From Larix sibirica (taxonomy: Eukaryota; Streptophyta; Pinopsida; Pinales; Pinaceae), in NCBI GenBank assembly GCA_004151065.3, contig NWUY0300001944.1, positions 52,542 through 73,556 of the forward strand: DNA of 21,015 nt, given 5' to 3'. This document shows positions 1 through 9,632 of this stretch, piece by piece (position 1 is the stretch's first letter; every line of letters starts with the position of its first letter). The translations under genes and the position numbers were made by a program. The notes beneath the pieces are model-generated. The model did not search any database. It was not told the origin of the DNA and saw only the letters and a program-made list of their open reading frames with translations.

Positions 1-769
1 CTCCCTTCACGCAGATCTGTTGTGGCTCTGAAAACACAGGCTTCTTTATTGTTTTCACGATGGAAACATTCTACATGTGTAGATTTCTTCCAACATAAGG
101 GATTCAGTCAAAAAACATGGGCCTCCTCCTTCAATCAGTCGGCTCCTCAAGCTTCACGCAGCCACTTCTCCAACAGAGAACCAACAGAGACTCAGTTTCT
201 CCAGTAACCTCAGGCAGCTTGTCTAGCAGCGATCTCACACGCAACGGCTCCTTTCTTGTGGATAGATCCCAACGTTCTCAGCAGTAATCCAAATCCTGGC
301 TCCTCCTTCATGTAGGAAACAATACACAGGCTTCTCCTTCACACAGGCAGTTGGGCGGCTCCTCTTTACACAGGCATGATGGCTTTCCTCTAGTCGATTC
401 CTCCAATAGCATAAAATGGATCTCACAGAGCAGCTGACACAATATTCTGGCAATGGCCCTCTTTAGCAGACAGCTAGCTCTTGGTTAGATCTGCTAATCG
501 ACTATTGGTCGGCTTCATGCAATCATCCACATAGGCCACACAGGAGCTCCTTCAATGTAGACAGCAATACATAGGCCTCTCGATCTTTTCCACGGCCTCT
601 CCTTCACGTAGGCAACTGGGCAACTTCTCTCTCACGCGGATGGCAACAATGATTCCTTAGATGGCATGGTCTTCAATCCTCGGTGGATCCTCACTCAGAC
701 AACAAACAAAACAATGGTCAACTCTCTCATAGTACTGAGCACTCCCGTGAGGGAGTCATGCTAAGTCCA
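1..769 (-). mobile_element. Internal region of a minus-strand LTR element, apparently non-coding
   Basis: This stretch lies immediately downstream, on the minus strand, of a tRNA-Met-type primer-binding site and a short LTR, so it should be the leader and internal region of an LTR retrotransposon that continues past the left edge. It is clearly GC-richer than the DNA to its right. It is built of degenerate blocks related to CTCCTTCACGCAGG, for example near 1, 150, 300, 330, 355, 545 and 600. The open frames here are short and repeat-derived. I find no Gag domain, zinc knuckle, protease or polymerase motif. A non-autonomous element (TRIM or LARD type) fits best, but an autonomous element with a long leader cannot be excluded because the left end is missing. 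Confidence 0.5.
741..756 (-). other. Leader hairpin next to the primer-binding site
   Basis: ACTCCC-GTGA-GGGAGT is a perfect 6-bp stem with a 4-nt loop. On the element's own strand it lies about 14 nt downstream of the primer-binding site. Retroelement leaders often carry dimerisation or packaging stem-loops at this place; assigning that role here is inference from position only. Confidence 0.35.
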
Positions 770-781
770 ATTCTGATACCA
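770..781 (-). promoter_or_regulatory. Primer-binding site (initiator tRNA-Met type)
   Basis: Read on the minus strand the sequence is TGGTATCAGAAT. Its first ten bases match the standard plant LTR-element primer-binding site TGGTATCAGAGC, which is complementary to the 3' end of initiator methionine tRNA. Reverse transcription would be primed here. The LTR lies directly upstream on the minus strand, at higher coordinates, which sets the orientation of the element. Confidence 0.75.
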
Positions 782-1007
782 CATTAACAATGGAGAGAGG
801 AGACATTATTCACACAAACTATAATCTAGTATATTAAAACTATATTTTACAATACATGTAGACTTCAATATATAGAGTCGAGAGATGCTAAACAGATGCT
901 AAACATATCTAGTAGAGGTTGAGAGAATATCTCAACCACACACCAAACTATGATAGAATCTCTCAGATCTATCAACAACTCACAACAAGATAAACATTAA
1001 TCTAACA
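782..1007 (-). repeat. Short 5' LTR (about 226 bp)
   Basis: On the minus strand the segment begins TGTTAGATTAATG and ends CATTGTTAATG directly before the primer-binding site. The expected terminal TAACA appears as TTAATG, so the 3' end looks mutated. A TATA-like CTCTATATATTG (minus strand, 866-877) could be the LTR promoter. A perfect 8-bp hairpin (917-937) and an 11-bp direct duplication (883-904) lie within it. The length is in the range of TRIM LTRs. No second LTR is in the window to confirm the ends, so the boundaries rest on the TG start and the adjacent primer-binding site. Confidence 0.6.
866..877 (-). promoter_or_regulatory. Putative LTR TATA box
   Basis: CTCTATATATTG on the minus strand resembles a plant TATA box. 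It sits in the middle of the short LTR, where the U3/R promoter would be expected. The assignment is by motif and position only. Confidence 0.3.
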
Positions 1008-1533
1008 TGTACGTCAATCAAATTTGTTTTTCAATAATGACATGCCAACTTAGATGTTGGCATCTCACATCTTTTGATAATTCAAAATTCAAAATTAGTT
1101 TGCTTCACAATATAAGGGACCGTCATTTCATATTTAGGCTATCTTATGTTAATAGGAAGGGTCTCAATTGTTCAACATTTTTTTTTCTAATTGCTTATTA
1201 TGTTCTCGTAGAAGATCATATATGAATAAGCTATTTATATTCATGTTAATATTAATATGCTCGTACATGGGTAAAATAATTTTTCTTTCTAAAGTTCTAA
1301 TTTTTAATATTAAATGTAATTTTAAAAATATTTATTTGCATTTTTATTGAAATAACAATGTAATTTAAAATAAAACATTTATCTCAATTTTTATTAGTCC
1401 TTGGTGGTTTATCACATATGGTATGTGACAGGTTAATCTGATGCGTACAAGTTTTATGAAATGCTTGGATATATTATTTACCAATTGTTGATTGCGTGTT
1501 TATGTGTATTTGATATTGAATTCATTTGGACCA
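1008..1533. other. AT-rich spacer with no recognised gene
   Basis: This stretch separates the LTR from the LRR pseudogene and would include the latter's former promoter. It is strongly AT-rich with poly-T and poly-A runs. The short open frames have no recognisable domain and look random. I see no convincing TATA box fixed relative to the ATG at 1534. Confidence 0.5.
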
Positions 1534-3115
1534 ATGAAAGGATGGAGTTCAATAATAACCATTTTCTTTTTATTATCATCCCATCTTATCATCCTAACAA
1601 TGGAAATTGCCCTCCATCAAGAGGGCCAAGCGTTGCTCGCTTTGAAAGAAACTCTTGGCAATGGAAATAGAAGGACTTTGTTGGATTCCTGGGATCCCCA
1701 ACATGAAAATACTTGTAAGTGGGTCAATGTGATTTTCTCTCTGCATCATAAAACATACCAATTGCAAGCAATGCTCTTTCTTAGTTTGTAGTTCTTGGTT
1801 TTCTTCGATCACTCGTTATTTCTTCAACGAATTTGATTGGAAGTATTCCGACAGAGATTGGAGGTTACAAGAGCTTATATATTTTGGATCTAAGTGGGAA
1901 TAGATTGATAGGAAATATTCATGTAGAATATTCTAAGTTCAATAACTTGAAATCTCTTATTCTCAATTCTAACCATAACTTGAAATCTCTTATTCTCAAT
2001 TCTAACCAGCTGAAGGGGGTATTTCAGCTGAGATTGAAAGTTGTCATAATCTTGTGAATCTTCTTGTTTTCAATAATTAGCTAAGAGGCATAATTCCAAT
2101 AGAACTCGACAGTTTGGAAAATTTGGAGGTCTTTAGAGAAGGCGATAATGAAAATATTGATAGAACATTACTCGCGTAGGATAAAGAACAACTTAAACGC
2201 CCAGTATTTTTGGAGGGTTTTATAATAAGAATCTTGTCTAAAAATTGCAAAAATTACAAATATGCAATTCCAACAATAATAAATATGCAATCTAGACTAA
2301 ATGACGGATTTTGGAACTACCCAAATTATCCAAATTGTACAATAAAAATTGTGATATGAGCAATCGTTACTCTATTAGATTGTGGCTAAAGGGGGCATTT
2401 TGGTTGTTACATATACAACTCTCAGATTATTAGATGAATTAAGCAACTGTACAAATATTGTGACATTGGGATTAGTAGAGATTAATATCTCTAAAAAAAT
2501 TCCTTCATCGTTTGGATATCTAAAAAAGATTCAAGCTCTAGCAATATATATTGTTTTCCTCTTTGGAACAATATCGACATAATTGGGAAACAGTTATGAA
2601 CTTGTGAATTTGTATCTCTATGAAAATAATTTCTTTGGATCGATTCCTGGAGAGATCGGGAAGCTATAAAATCTTGAAATCCTCCTTCTTTGGAAAAATG
2701 AATTAGTTGGCGGCATATGCACAGAACTCGGTAGTTGTAATTTTTTGATGGTTGTGTATTTTTCAATTAATAGCTTGTCAGGTTGCATTCCTAGGTCTTT
2801 TTGAATTTTGAAGAATTTAAGTCAACTTCAAATGTCTGATAACAAAATATCTTGTTCAATTCTTGTAGTTCTTGCTTAAACAAATGAATTACTTAGCTCC
2901 AACTGGATAATAACCAGCTTTCGGGCAAAATGTATACTCAGATAGGGGGATTAAAGAAATTAACGGTGTTGTTTCTATGGAAAAATAAACTGGAAGGGCC
3001 CTTCTTTTAAGTCTAGGTAGTTGTGATCATCTATAGGATTTGGATATTTCTCCCAATCAGTTAACTAGAAGCATTCATGCAAGTTATTTATGCCTTCAAA
3101 TTCAATCCACTCGAT
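1534..3115 (+). pseudogene. LRR receptor-like kinase pseudogene (ectodomain only)
   Basis: The ATG at 1534 opens a hydrophobic signal peptide (MKGWSSIITIFFLLSSHLII). An N-terminal LRR cap follows, with EGQALLALKETL and LDSWDPQHENTCKW (about 1621-1737), a pattern typical of plant receptor kinases. Plant-type LRRs with LxGxIPxE(I/L)G spacing then run to about 3110: GSIPTEIGGYKSLYILDLSG near 1837, a weaker stretch at 2420-2580, GSIPGEIGKL near 2637, then ELGSCNFL, LSGCIPRSF, LSGKMYTQIGGLKKL and LDISPNQLT.

The frame is broken by a stop at 1789, a frameshift near 2020-2030, stops near 2078 and 2176, further stops at 2580, 2667, 2802 and 2877, a frameshift near 2895, and a stop at 3008. About 2180-2400 has no clear LRR match. 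Neither transmembrane segment nor kinase follows. In the intact family the ectodomain binds peptide or other ligands at the plasma membrane. The subfamily cannot be fixed from these repeats. Confidence 0.85.
1943..2008 (+). repeat. Perfect 33-bp tandem duplication inside the LRR pseudogene
   Basis: Units 1943-1975 and 1976-2008 are identical. Each adds 11 codons (the NLKSLILNSN motif is duplicated) without changing frame. The unit is shorter than one LRR of about 24 residues, so it breaks the repeat periodicity rather than adding a repeat. Confidence 0.95.
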
Positions 3116-3435
3116 TTCTAATGACTCATTTTCTCTCCTCTATATTATAGAAACACTTATTTCCTTTGTTTTCCAATGAAAAATAGGAGGTCGTAGTTCC
3201 CAGTCAATGGTTGTCACAAAAGGAGAGGCACCTGTGCATGCACCGACAACTGCATCTGCTACAATACTTCACTCTCGACATGGAGGAATCTGAAACCATG
3301 AAGGAGGAAGTACAAAGACGTGAAAAGTCACTAAAGTAAAATTATAATCATGGTCATCCAAGTAGTATGATCAATGTGGATGTCCACATCCTTTAGCCTT
3401 CCTCCAAAGTATAAAGCTGTTGTGTTTCCAAACTC
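3116..3435 (+). other. Junction between the LRR and patellin pseudogenes
   Basis: No recognisable LRR, transmembrane or kinase sequence follows 3115. From about 3280 one frame reads MEESETMKEEVQRREKSLK before a stop. Its charged, Glu/Lys-rich character resembles the variable N-terminal region of patellins, but that region is too poorly conserved to claim. This stretch may hold the decayed N-terminus of the patellin fragment downstream. Confidence 0.3.
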
Positions 3436-4040
3436 AAAGTCTCTCAGAATAATTCCCTACAAGAGATTAAGCTCAAACTCAAATAATCCATCGATAATAA
3501 TGAATTGGATGGAAACGTTTTCCTATGGGGATAACCTCTCCTTCACACCATAGAAGATGAGAGAAATGGTGTTCTTCTATTGAAGTTTCTCCAACCAAGA
3601 TATTTCAAGGTCTCTGAAACCTTTACGATGTTGAAGAACATAATTCTAAGGAGGAAATGCTTTGGAACCAACAATATTTTGGAGGAGCATCTTTGTGGTC
3701 AATGGGATGGTGTGGATTACATGCACGCTCATGACAAGGAAGGTCATCCCTTGTGTTACAATGCTTATGGATTTTTTTAAGATGAGGACCTTTACAACAT
3801 AACATTTGGAGATGGTGACTAATTTGACAGGTTTTTGTGGTGGAGGATTCAATTAATAGAAAAGGGGATCTAGAATCTTATCCTAAAGCATGAAGGAATA
3901 AATTGCATGGTTCCTCTAATCTTAAGAATTCTTCTAGACTTTCAAAAATTTGGGGTTTGCAACAATCTATCAAAAAAACTTTGATAGTTTGTGAAGACAT
4001 TTATATAGCATTTGTTGCTATGAAGGTGAAAATACAATAG
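3436..4040 (+). pseudogene. Patellin-like (CRAL-TRIO/SEC14) pseudogene fragment
   Basis: Read in one frame from about 3436, the stretch shows the conserved patellin order. It has a Lys-rich NNSLQEIKLKLK helix; WG-stop-PLL (stop at 3532) where patellins have WGxPLL; and EDERNGVLLLKFLQPRYFKV (3553 on), matching the family's EDER-LLKFLRARDFKV. Next come FTMLKN, LEEHL, and DKEGHPLCYNAYG, then DEDLYNITFGD and FLWWRIQLIEKGI. After a frameshift near 3915 it continues with LKNSSRLSK, LQQSIKKTL and AFVAMKVK to a stop at 4038.

Stops also occur at 3484, 3778, 3820 and 3871. Intact patellins bind phosphoinositides and act in membrane trafficking and cell-plate formation. The rest of the lipid-binding lobe and the C-terminal GOLD domain are absent. 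The coding match runs about 600 nt without a visible intron; I cannot tell whether it is a processed copy. Confidence 0.85.
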
Positions 4041-4074
4041 ACCCCTCTAACCCCCAATAGACCCGTCTAACCCC
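4035..4074. repeat. 20-bp tandem duplication at the end of the patellin remnant
   Basis: CAATAGACCCCTCTAACCCC (4035-4054) is followed directly by a copy with one mismatch (4055-4074). It starts at the last codons of the patellin-like frame. Confidence 0.9.
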
Positions 4075-7000
4075 GAAGGAGTTTGGTAGGCCCCTCCATG
4101 TTGTCAAGCTTGAGTTTACACATTTTTAGATCAAATATTTGACACATTAGATAGGTATGTGATGAGGGTCTATGATACATGGGTGTTAGATAGATGGGTA
4201 TATGTTACTATGCATGTGTAAGCATTGCATCCTCTACATTCAATGTAGGGTTAGACACATGAAGAGTTTAATGGATCATCCTCATCTCTACTTGGATTGT
4301 AGAATACATTTAGATTCCTGGATTGTAGAATGCTCTTACCTTCTATAGTGGAATTGTGTATCATTTCATTTATTATTCACAGTATCTCTTTTGAGATTTA
4401 ATTTAATTTTTATTTTAAAAAAACAATTTCATGTTTTCATTTTGGGATTCCATGTATAACCCAAGCAAAGTGCTTACACAGAATCCAAATGTATTGACAA
4501 TCAAACTTGGACTTATAGTAAACCTTTACACATTTACTACTAAATCACAACCCAACCAACCAATTTTGGGAGGCCTAAAATACAATTTGATATGGGTTAA
4601 ATCCATAATATATGTACACACATGTGATGACTTTACAAACCCATAAGTTAAACCCTTATATATTTGATTTTTTATGTTATGATGTAAAATTTGAAACACA
4701 GATTCATGTAATCTAAACATTGCTTCCTAGTCTAAGAACACCCCATCCATGTAGTAGAAAGAACATGTTTTCTTAATATTAAGAATCTCCTAAAAACATT
4801 TTATATTTTGTATAAATAACAATTTTTCCAAACATAAATCTCATATTTTTTTTGAAATGTTATCCACCCCTTGTTTATAATTACTATTTTTATTTTATCT
4901 TGTGTATATTTACCATTGTTAAATTTTCTAGAAATAAAAGTGAATTATAAATTCCACATAATTTTCTCCATATCTTCAGTTTTTCCATACATTAAAATGT
5001 ATGACTGCATCATCCACCAATCCATATACAACTTTATATACATTAAAATAATTTTTAGTTTGAGAGAGTTAAAATAATTTTTAGTTTGAGAGAGTATTTT
5101 TACAGAATTCGTATGTTCAAACTATTAAATGGTTTTCTCATGGAAGTACTTTTTGCTTGATGTACATAGTATTTGTGCACCTTGTATGTCTTGTGGCTTT
5201 ATCATTCTATTTAATCATGCAAAAATCTTGTCATTTGGCTTAGAAATCACAAAAAATACAAGCTATTTTTATTGAGCAATAAGCAATGCTTTTGCACTTA
5301 TGTTTATCTCTAGACTTTTTTTGCTTCTTGTTGAATTCATGGTCAACAATAGCATGTATATTTATGGACATATATTTGTGAATGCATGAAGGTGGTATAT
5401 AGTGTTCTTCACATGATATATCCATTTTTAACAAAAGAAGCTAAGAGCAATTTTGTTGTCACAAGTCTTACCAGAGTGCAAGAGACCTTGTTCAAGTATA
5501 CATTGCTACTTCGCTTACATTGCAGTAGAAAAGTTGGTTTGATTATAATATCCTAAAAGGGAAATAGTCACATTTTATCATAATTTAGAGGCTATTCTTT
5601 CATAGGTACATTTTACAAGAGTATGTGCCAGTATAGTATGGATGTTTGAGCAAAGAGGATGATACAATATTCTCTACAACAATAGGGAGGATTTAAGAGA
5701 TATTAATCAAAGCAAGGTTGAAACAGATTATCGACATCCTAGCCACACAGGTAATGTTTTGTTGTAATCTTCTTTAATTTTGAATGTGAAGCATTAAAAG
5801 GAATAAATATTTTTCACAATAAATATTTCTCACACAAAATGTGGATGGAAAATATATACATCTAAATGCTCCGGGATAATTCAAGAGTCAAAGTGTTACA
5901 TATTTTTTAATGTTAAATTCTTTCTTCCACCACAACACTAGTTTTTACATTGAGTTTGTGTATAAGTTAAATTTTTACACTTATTTCCTTTTAGAAATCA
6001 ACAAGCTCTGCACTTCTTGTGGTTATGTTTTATCATCTCTACATTGTTTTCTTCCCTTGATCTTAGCAGTTATCCATGTTGAACTAAGATTTCAAAGCAA
6101 GAGTGCCTTAGTTAACCGATGTAACCACTCATGGGATTTTTTGGTTGATTTAGTGTTCCCTTATTGAACTCACAGGTTGGATCCACACTAGTTTGGGATA
6201 TAACAACTTTGGGATGGGAAGTGATCTACAGGGAAGATTTTTTACCAAGTATAGAAGGAAATTACCCTAACTTTATATAATAAATGAATAAATGGTTGTT
6301 GAGAAGTGTCAGTATGCAACTCCTTCAAAATTCGTAAGTAGGGAAAAGTGACATTGATGATTGAGAATACTTTATCAAAGAAGAAGATATTTGTTTACAT
6401 AACCAAATTTAAGAGTGATTAGTAATAGAATCCATGAAGTTATTTATCTTACTTGTTTCTTGTACCCCTTGGGAAGAAATGCAAGCCTGTGATTAAGATT
6501 ACAATTTCATATTTGATAATGTTCCTAAACATCTTATGATTATTGTCATCTCATTTGTTGGTAGTTTATTTTTATGTTATGTTTGATTTGTCATAATTTT
6601 ATGCTAAATTTAGAAGTATATTGTTCGATGAAAGTGTTGTAGTTTTCACTTTGTACACCTACAAGAGAATTAAACATGCTAGTTATTGGGAGATATGTGT
6701 GGTGATGATCATCATCAGTCAAACAATTTGTTCATGTAAATTGTCTCTACACTCTCTCTATTTTCAATTTGTTATTCGAAATCTGTGTAGGGGATTTGAT
6801 AGAGATTGCATCTCATCAGTTCCTCATGTATTTATTTTACTTCTATTGATTACTGGTTTTGTTACATTATTCCATTGAAATTATATGCTTTGAATTGTAA
6901 AATCTGTTATTCTCTTTCTGTGTTGATGATTTTCCAGGCATCTGGCATCAATTAAATGAAAAGAAAGGATGAGATAATGATTCTGATTAGATGCTAATTT

Positions 7001-7899
7001 GAAGGGAACTCAATGAGTTTAATTTGTGACAAACCACATGGGGTGGTGATTAATCACATAATTATAACAGTATATTATCACAACTCTTTGTTGTTAAATG
7101 TTTAAAATTGCGGGTTGTGAATTCATTTTGGTATTTCAACATAATATCTACTAGATTATACTTAAATTATTAATTATTGTCTAAAAAAATTGAGGCTTAG
7201 TGACTACTTAAAATCCAACTAATTGGAGTAATGTCGGTTGAGTACTAGAATAGTTCTCCTTGTGATCTAACAATATATTATCGATTATATGACTGGAAAG
7301 AATGGAATTACAATAGTCAAAACATTTTCACATATTTTCTATTTGATGTTCTCTTTCTCTTCCTGTACATTATTAGCATTACCTGATGGCATCGTATTTA
7401 AAGTGCATCCTTACGGACTTCTTGTTATTCTAATTGCGGGTTGGTTATATTATGTATCTACATCCAATGCAAGGAAGTATATTCCCTCTTGGAATATTCA
7501 CAATATTCTATTATCCTGCAACTACTTAACTATCCATCCTAATTGTGTTGTTTTCCAGCGAATATACTGTGTACACTCAGTTATGTTTCATTTGATTTTA
7601 GAGCACATATACACAATACATAATAGAAGACACGATTTACTATATATGTTCACATTATTTTGTAATGTATAGTTACACAGACATCTATACCAATTTTTTT
7701 CTAATTTGGAAAAATTCAGGCTTCCTTAAATTGTGGCGTTTTCATACACTCAACCCTTTATTTAGTAAACCATGTCCTTCTAACAACCTTCCTTGGTATT
7801 TATTTCCTAATGTTGAGTCTCCCCCTCAACCCTGTTGTTGGGGATCTCCATGCAAAATTGTTTAGCAAAGTGTATGATGCTACTTTGCAGCAGGATCGT
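4041..7899. other. AT-rich intergenic spacer, no recognised gene
   Basis: Nearly 3.9 kb of AT-rich sequence without a recognisable coding domain on either strand. The longest open frame, 7289-7672 (+), would encode 127 residues rich in hydrophobic and aromatic amino acids (for example LLVILIAGWLYYV). It has no family match that I recognise and looks like a chance frame in T-rich DNA. A TTTTCCAG acceptor-like site near 6931-6938 and a donor-like CAGGTAATG near 5749-5757 exist, but no flanking coding sequence supports them as splice sites. Old transposon sequence is likely but cannot be named. Confidence 0.5.
5043..5094. repeat. Perfect 26-bp tandem duplication
   Basis: Units 5043-5068 and 5069-5094 are identical; each contains TTTTTAGTTTGAGAGAG. 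They lie in AT-rich spacer with no associated gene. Confidence 0.95.
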
Positions 7900-9535
7900 C
7901 AACTTTTTATTCAATATTCATGATCTTGTTCTTCTTGCTAGTCTCATGTTTTTCTTCTTTTACTGCATAGTGTATTTCTATTATAGGGTATTTTACCGAG
8001 CTTCTACAAAAATTTACTATATGACCATATTTGTGGCAATTGTAGCATTCAACACTGTTATCATCACAATTCAACACTGTTATCATCCATCGATGGAATA
8101 AATGGATTATAGATTTTATCAACAACCTTATGAGATACACAGTCATTACTGGGATCCATGCATACATCTATATTTCTCACTTGGTTGTTTCTTGCATAAG
8201 CTCCACAATTCATAACTTTATGAGAAAAGCAATTGCAAGAATAACAATAAAGATAAAAACAGTTTTGTACCTTAATGCATGACTCCATCTTGGTGGAATA
8301 CTCTTCTAGTTTCTGGCTTGCAATGAGGAATTTGTCTTTTTGGGGATATCTTGAGCTTTTCTCCCATTTCTCTCACATTCTTCAATATGATTGTGGTTCT
8401 TTTCTTCACTCATCAGTTGTAAGGGTGTTGAGATAGTTTGATTAATATATCCAAGACCAGATTTGTCAAACAGTTACCATTGGGAGATTAGGATCTTATC
8501 TATAACTTAAGTTCTCTTCTTGAATTCTCATTTTTCCTTTGTTGAGTGAGGTTATTTTCTACTTCTTCTTTTAGAGGAAATTTCCATTTCTAATATTTAG
8601 ATTATTCTTCCTTTTCCTTTAACTAAGCCTTTTGTTCAATGGTGATCTTTTCATCTTCCTCAATGATTTGTGCCATCTCTCTTCTTGAATTTTTTGTAGC
8701 ATATCTTCCATTGTTTGGTTCTGGCTTTTGAACATTGAGAATTCTTCTTGTACTCTTTTATCTGTTTCAGGGATTTCTCCATTTTTAGCAACCTTGCGTT
8801 TCCTTTGATGAGTAGTTCTCAAATTTTATTCAATTTTTTGTGCTTCTTCCATTTGAGTTTAGACTGGTAGTATCAGTTTTACCATTAGCTTCATAATGCT
8901 CTTCTTTAAGATCTACTGCTTATACGATTTCAAAATCTTCCTTGATTTTAGAGTTTCCAATGTAACTATCTTCTTGTGCCATGAGGAGAGCTTTATCACT
9001 TTCATCATATGAGATACAAAATTTACTTTCATAAGGAAACTTGGAAGAACAATTACTTTATCACAAATGAAACACTTACTAAGTACCTTTTCAGAGTTTG
9101 TTTCATCTCCATCAACAAGAGCTTCATTTGACCTATGCAAACTTTTGTTTGTCTTCCTTGAGGCTACTTATTCTTTTGATGGATCTTTCTTTTCATTATA
9201 TGCATATTCTTGATCAACATGCTTTTCTTCCATAGCCATGAGGAGGGACTCTTCTAAGTAAGCATTTTGTAGCTTGTCCCAAAGTTTTGTGTCTGATGTA
9301 CATTGTGCCACTTTGTTCTTCTTAGAATCGGATAGTCCATCTAGGATGGAATTCATTTCCATTGCATTTTTATTCTTAACTCCTCCTTATATATAGTTTT
9401 TGGTGGTATTTTTGAAGCAGTGTAACCATTCTCAACCGCACCCCAAATGTCAAACCCAAGGGCTTGCATGGATGCCTTCATTCTTATGCTCCATATTAGA
9501 TAATTTTTTACATTGAACAAAGAGGATATGTCCAT
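7900..9535 (-). pseudogene. Copia retrotransposon Gag remnant with two zinc knuckles
   Basis: The minus-strand ATG at 9535 lies about 85 nt after a tRNA-Met primer-binding site, as expected for a Gag start. The order is: an N-terminal capsid-type region with NYLIWSIRMKASMQALGFD; after a frame change near 9360, ILDGLSDSKKNKVAQC and LWDKLQNAY (UBN2-type Gag domain); Lys/Glu-rich, probably coiled-coil segments (about 9230-8520); an SGLGY-like motif near 8444-8470; then two CX2CX4HX4C zinc knuckles, CYSCNCFSHKVMNC (about 8203-8244) and CYNCHKYGHIVNFC (about 8000-8050).

Several stops interrupt it, and the two knuckles lie in different frames because of a 22-bp duplication. Gag packages element RNA in cytoplasmic particles. 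Protease, integrase and reverse transcriptase are not found at lower coordinates, so the element is truncated or deleted after Gag. The 3' limit near 7900 is approximate. Confidence 0.85.
8047..8087 (-). repeat. 22-bp tandem duplication separating the two Gag zinc knuckles
   Basis: ATTCAACACTGTTATCATC occurs at 8047-8065 and again at 8069-8087, a 22-bp period. Because 22 is not a multiple of three, the duplication moves the reading frame by one base. It also brings stops into the upstream frame just after DDNSVEL. Confidence 0.9.
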
Positions 9536-9620
9536 TCTGTAACCAAATTACTCACAAGCCGTATCTTCTTGAGATCTTCCTTCGAGTGTTTTAAGTTGTT
9601 ATGAAGTAACCTACTCTACA

Positions 9621-9632
9621 CCTCTGATACCA
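9621..9632 (-). promoter_or_regulatory. Primer-binding site of the Copia element
   Basis: The minus strand reads TGGTATCAGAGG, eleven of twelve bases matching the plant consensus TGGTATCAGAGC complementary to initiator tRNA-Met. The preceding minus-strand bases GTTATAAT would be the LTR end. The short leader to the Gag ATG at 9535 is normal for Copia elements. Confidence 0.8.

Noticed and set aside
235-453. 72-residue minus-strand open frame as a possible Gag of the short-LTR element
   Set aside because: Its residues come from the repeated CTCCTTCAC-type motif, and no Gag domain or zinc knuckle is present.
5749-6940. Donor-like CAGGTAATG and acceptor-like TTTTCCAG as a real intron
   Set aside because: Neither side has coding sequence that can be recognised, and such short motifs are frequent by chance.
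7289-7672. 127-residue open frame, the longest in the window, with hydrophobic segments
   Set aside because: No domain or family that I recognise. The composition fits T-rich DNA read in a lucky frame, and nothing upstream supports a promoter or start.
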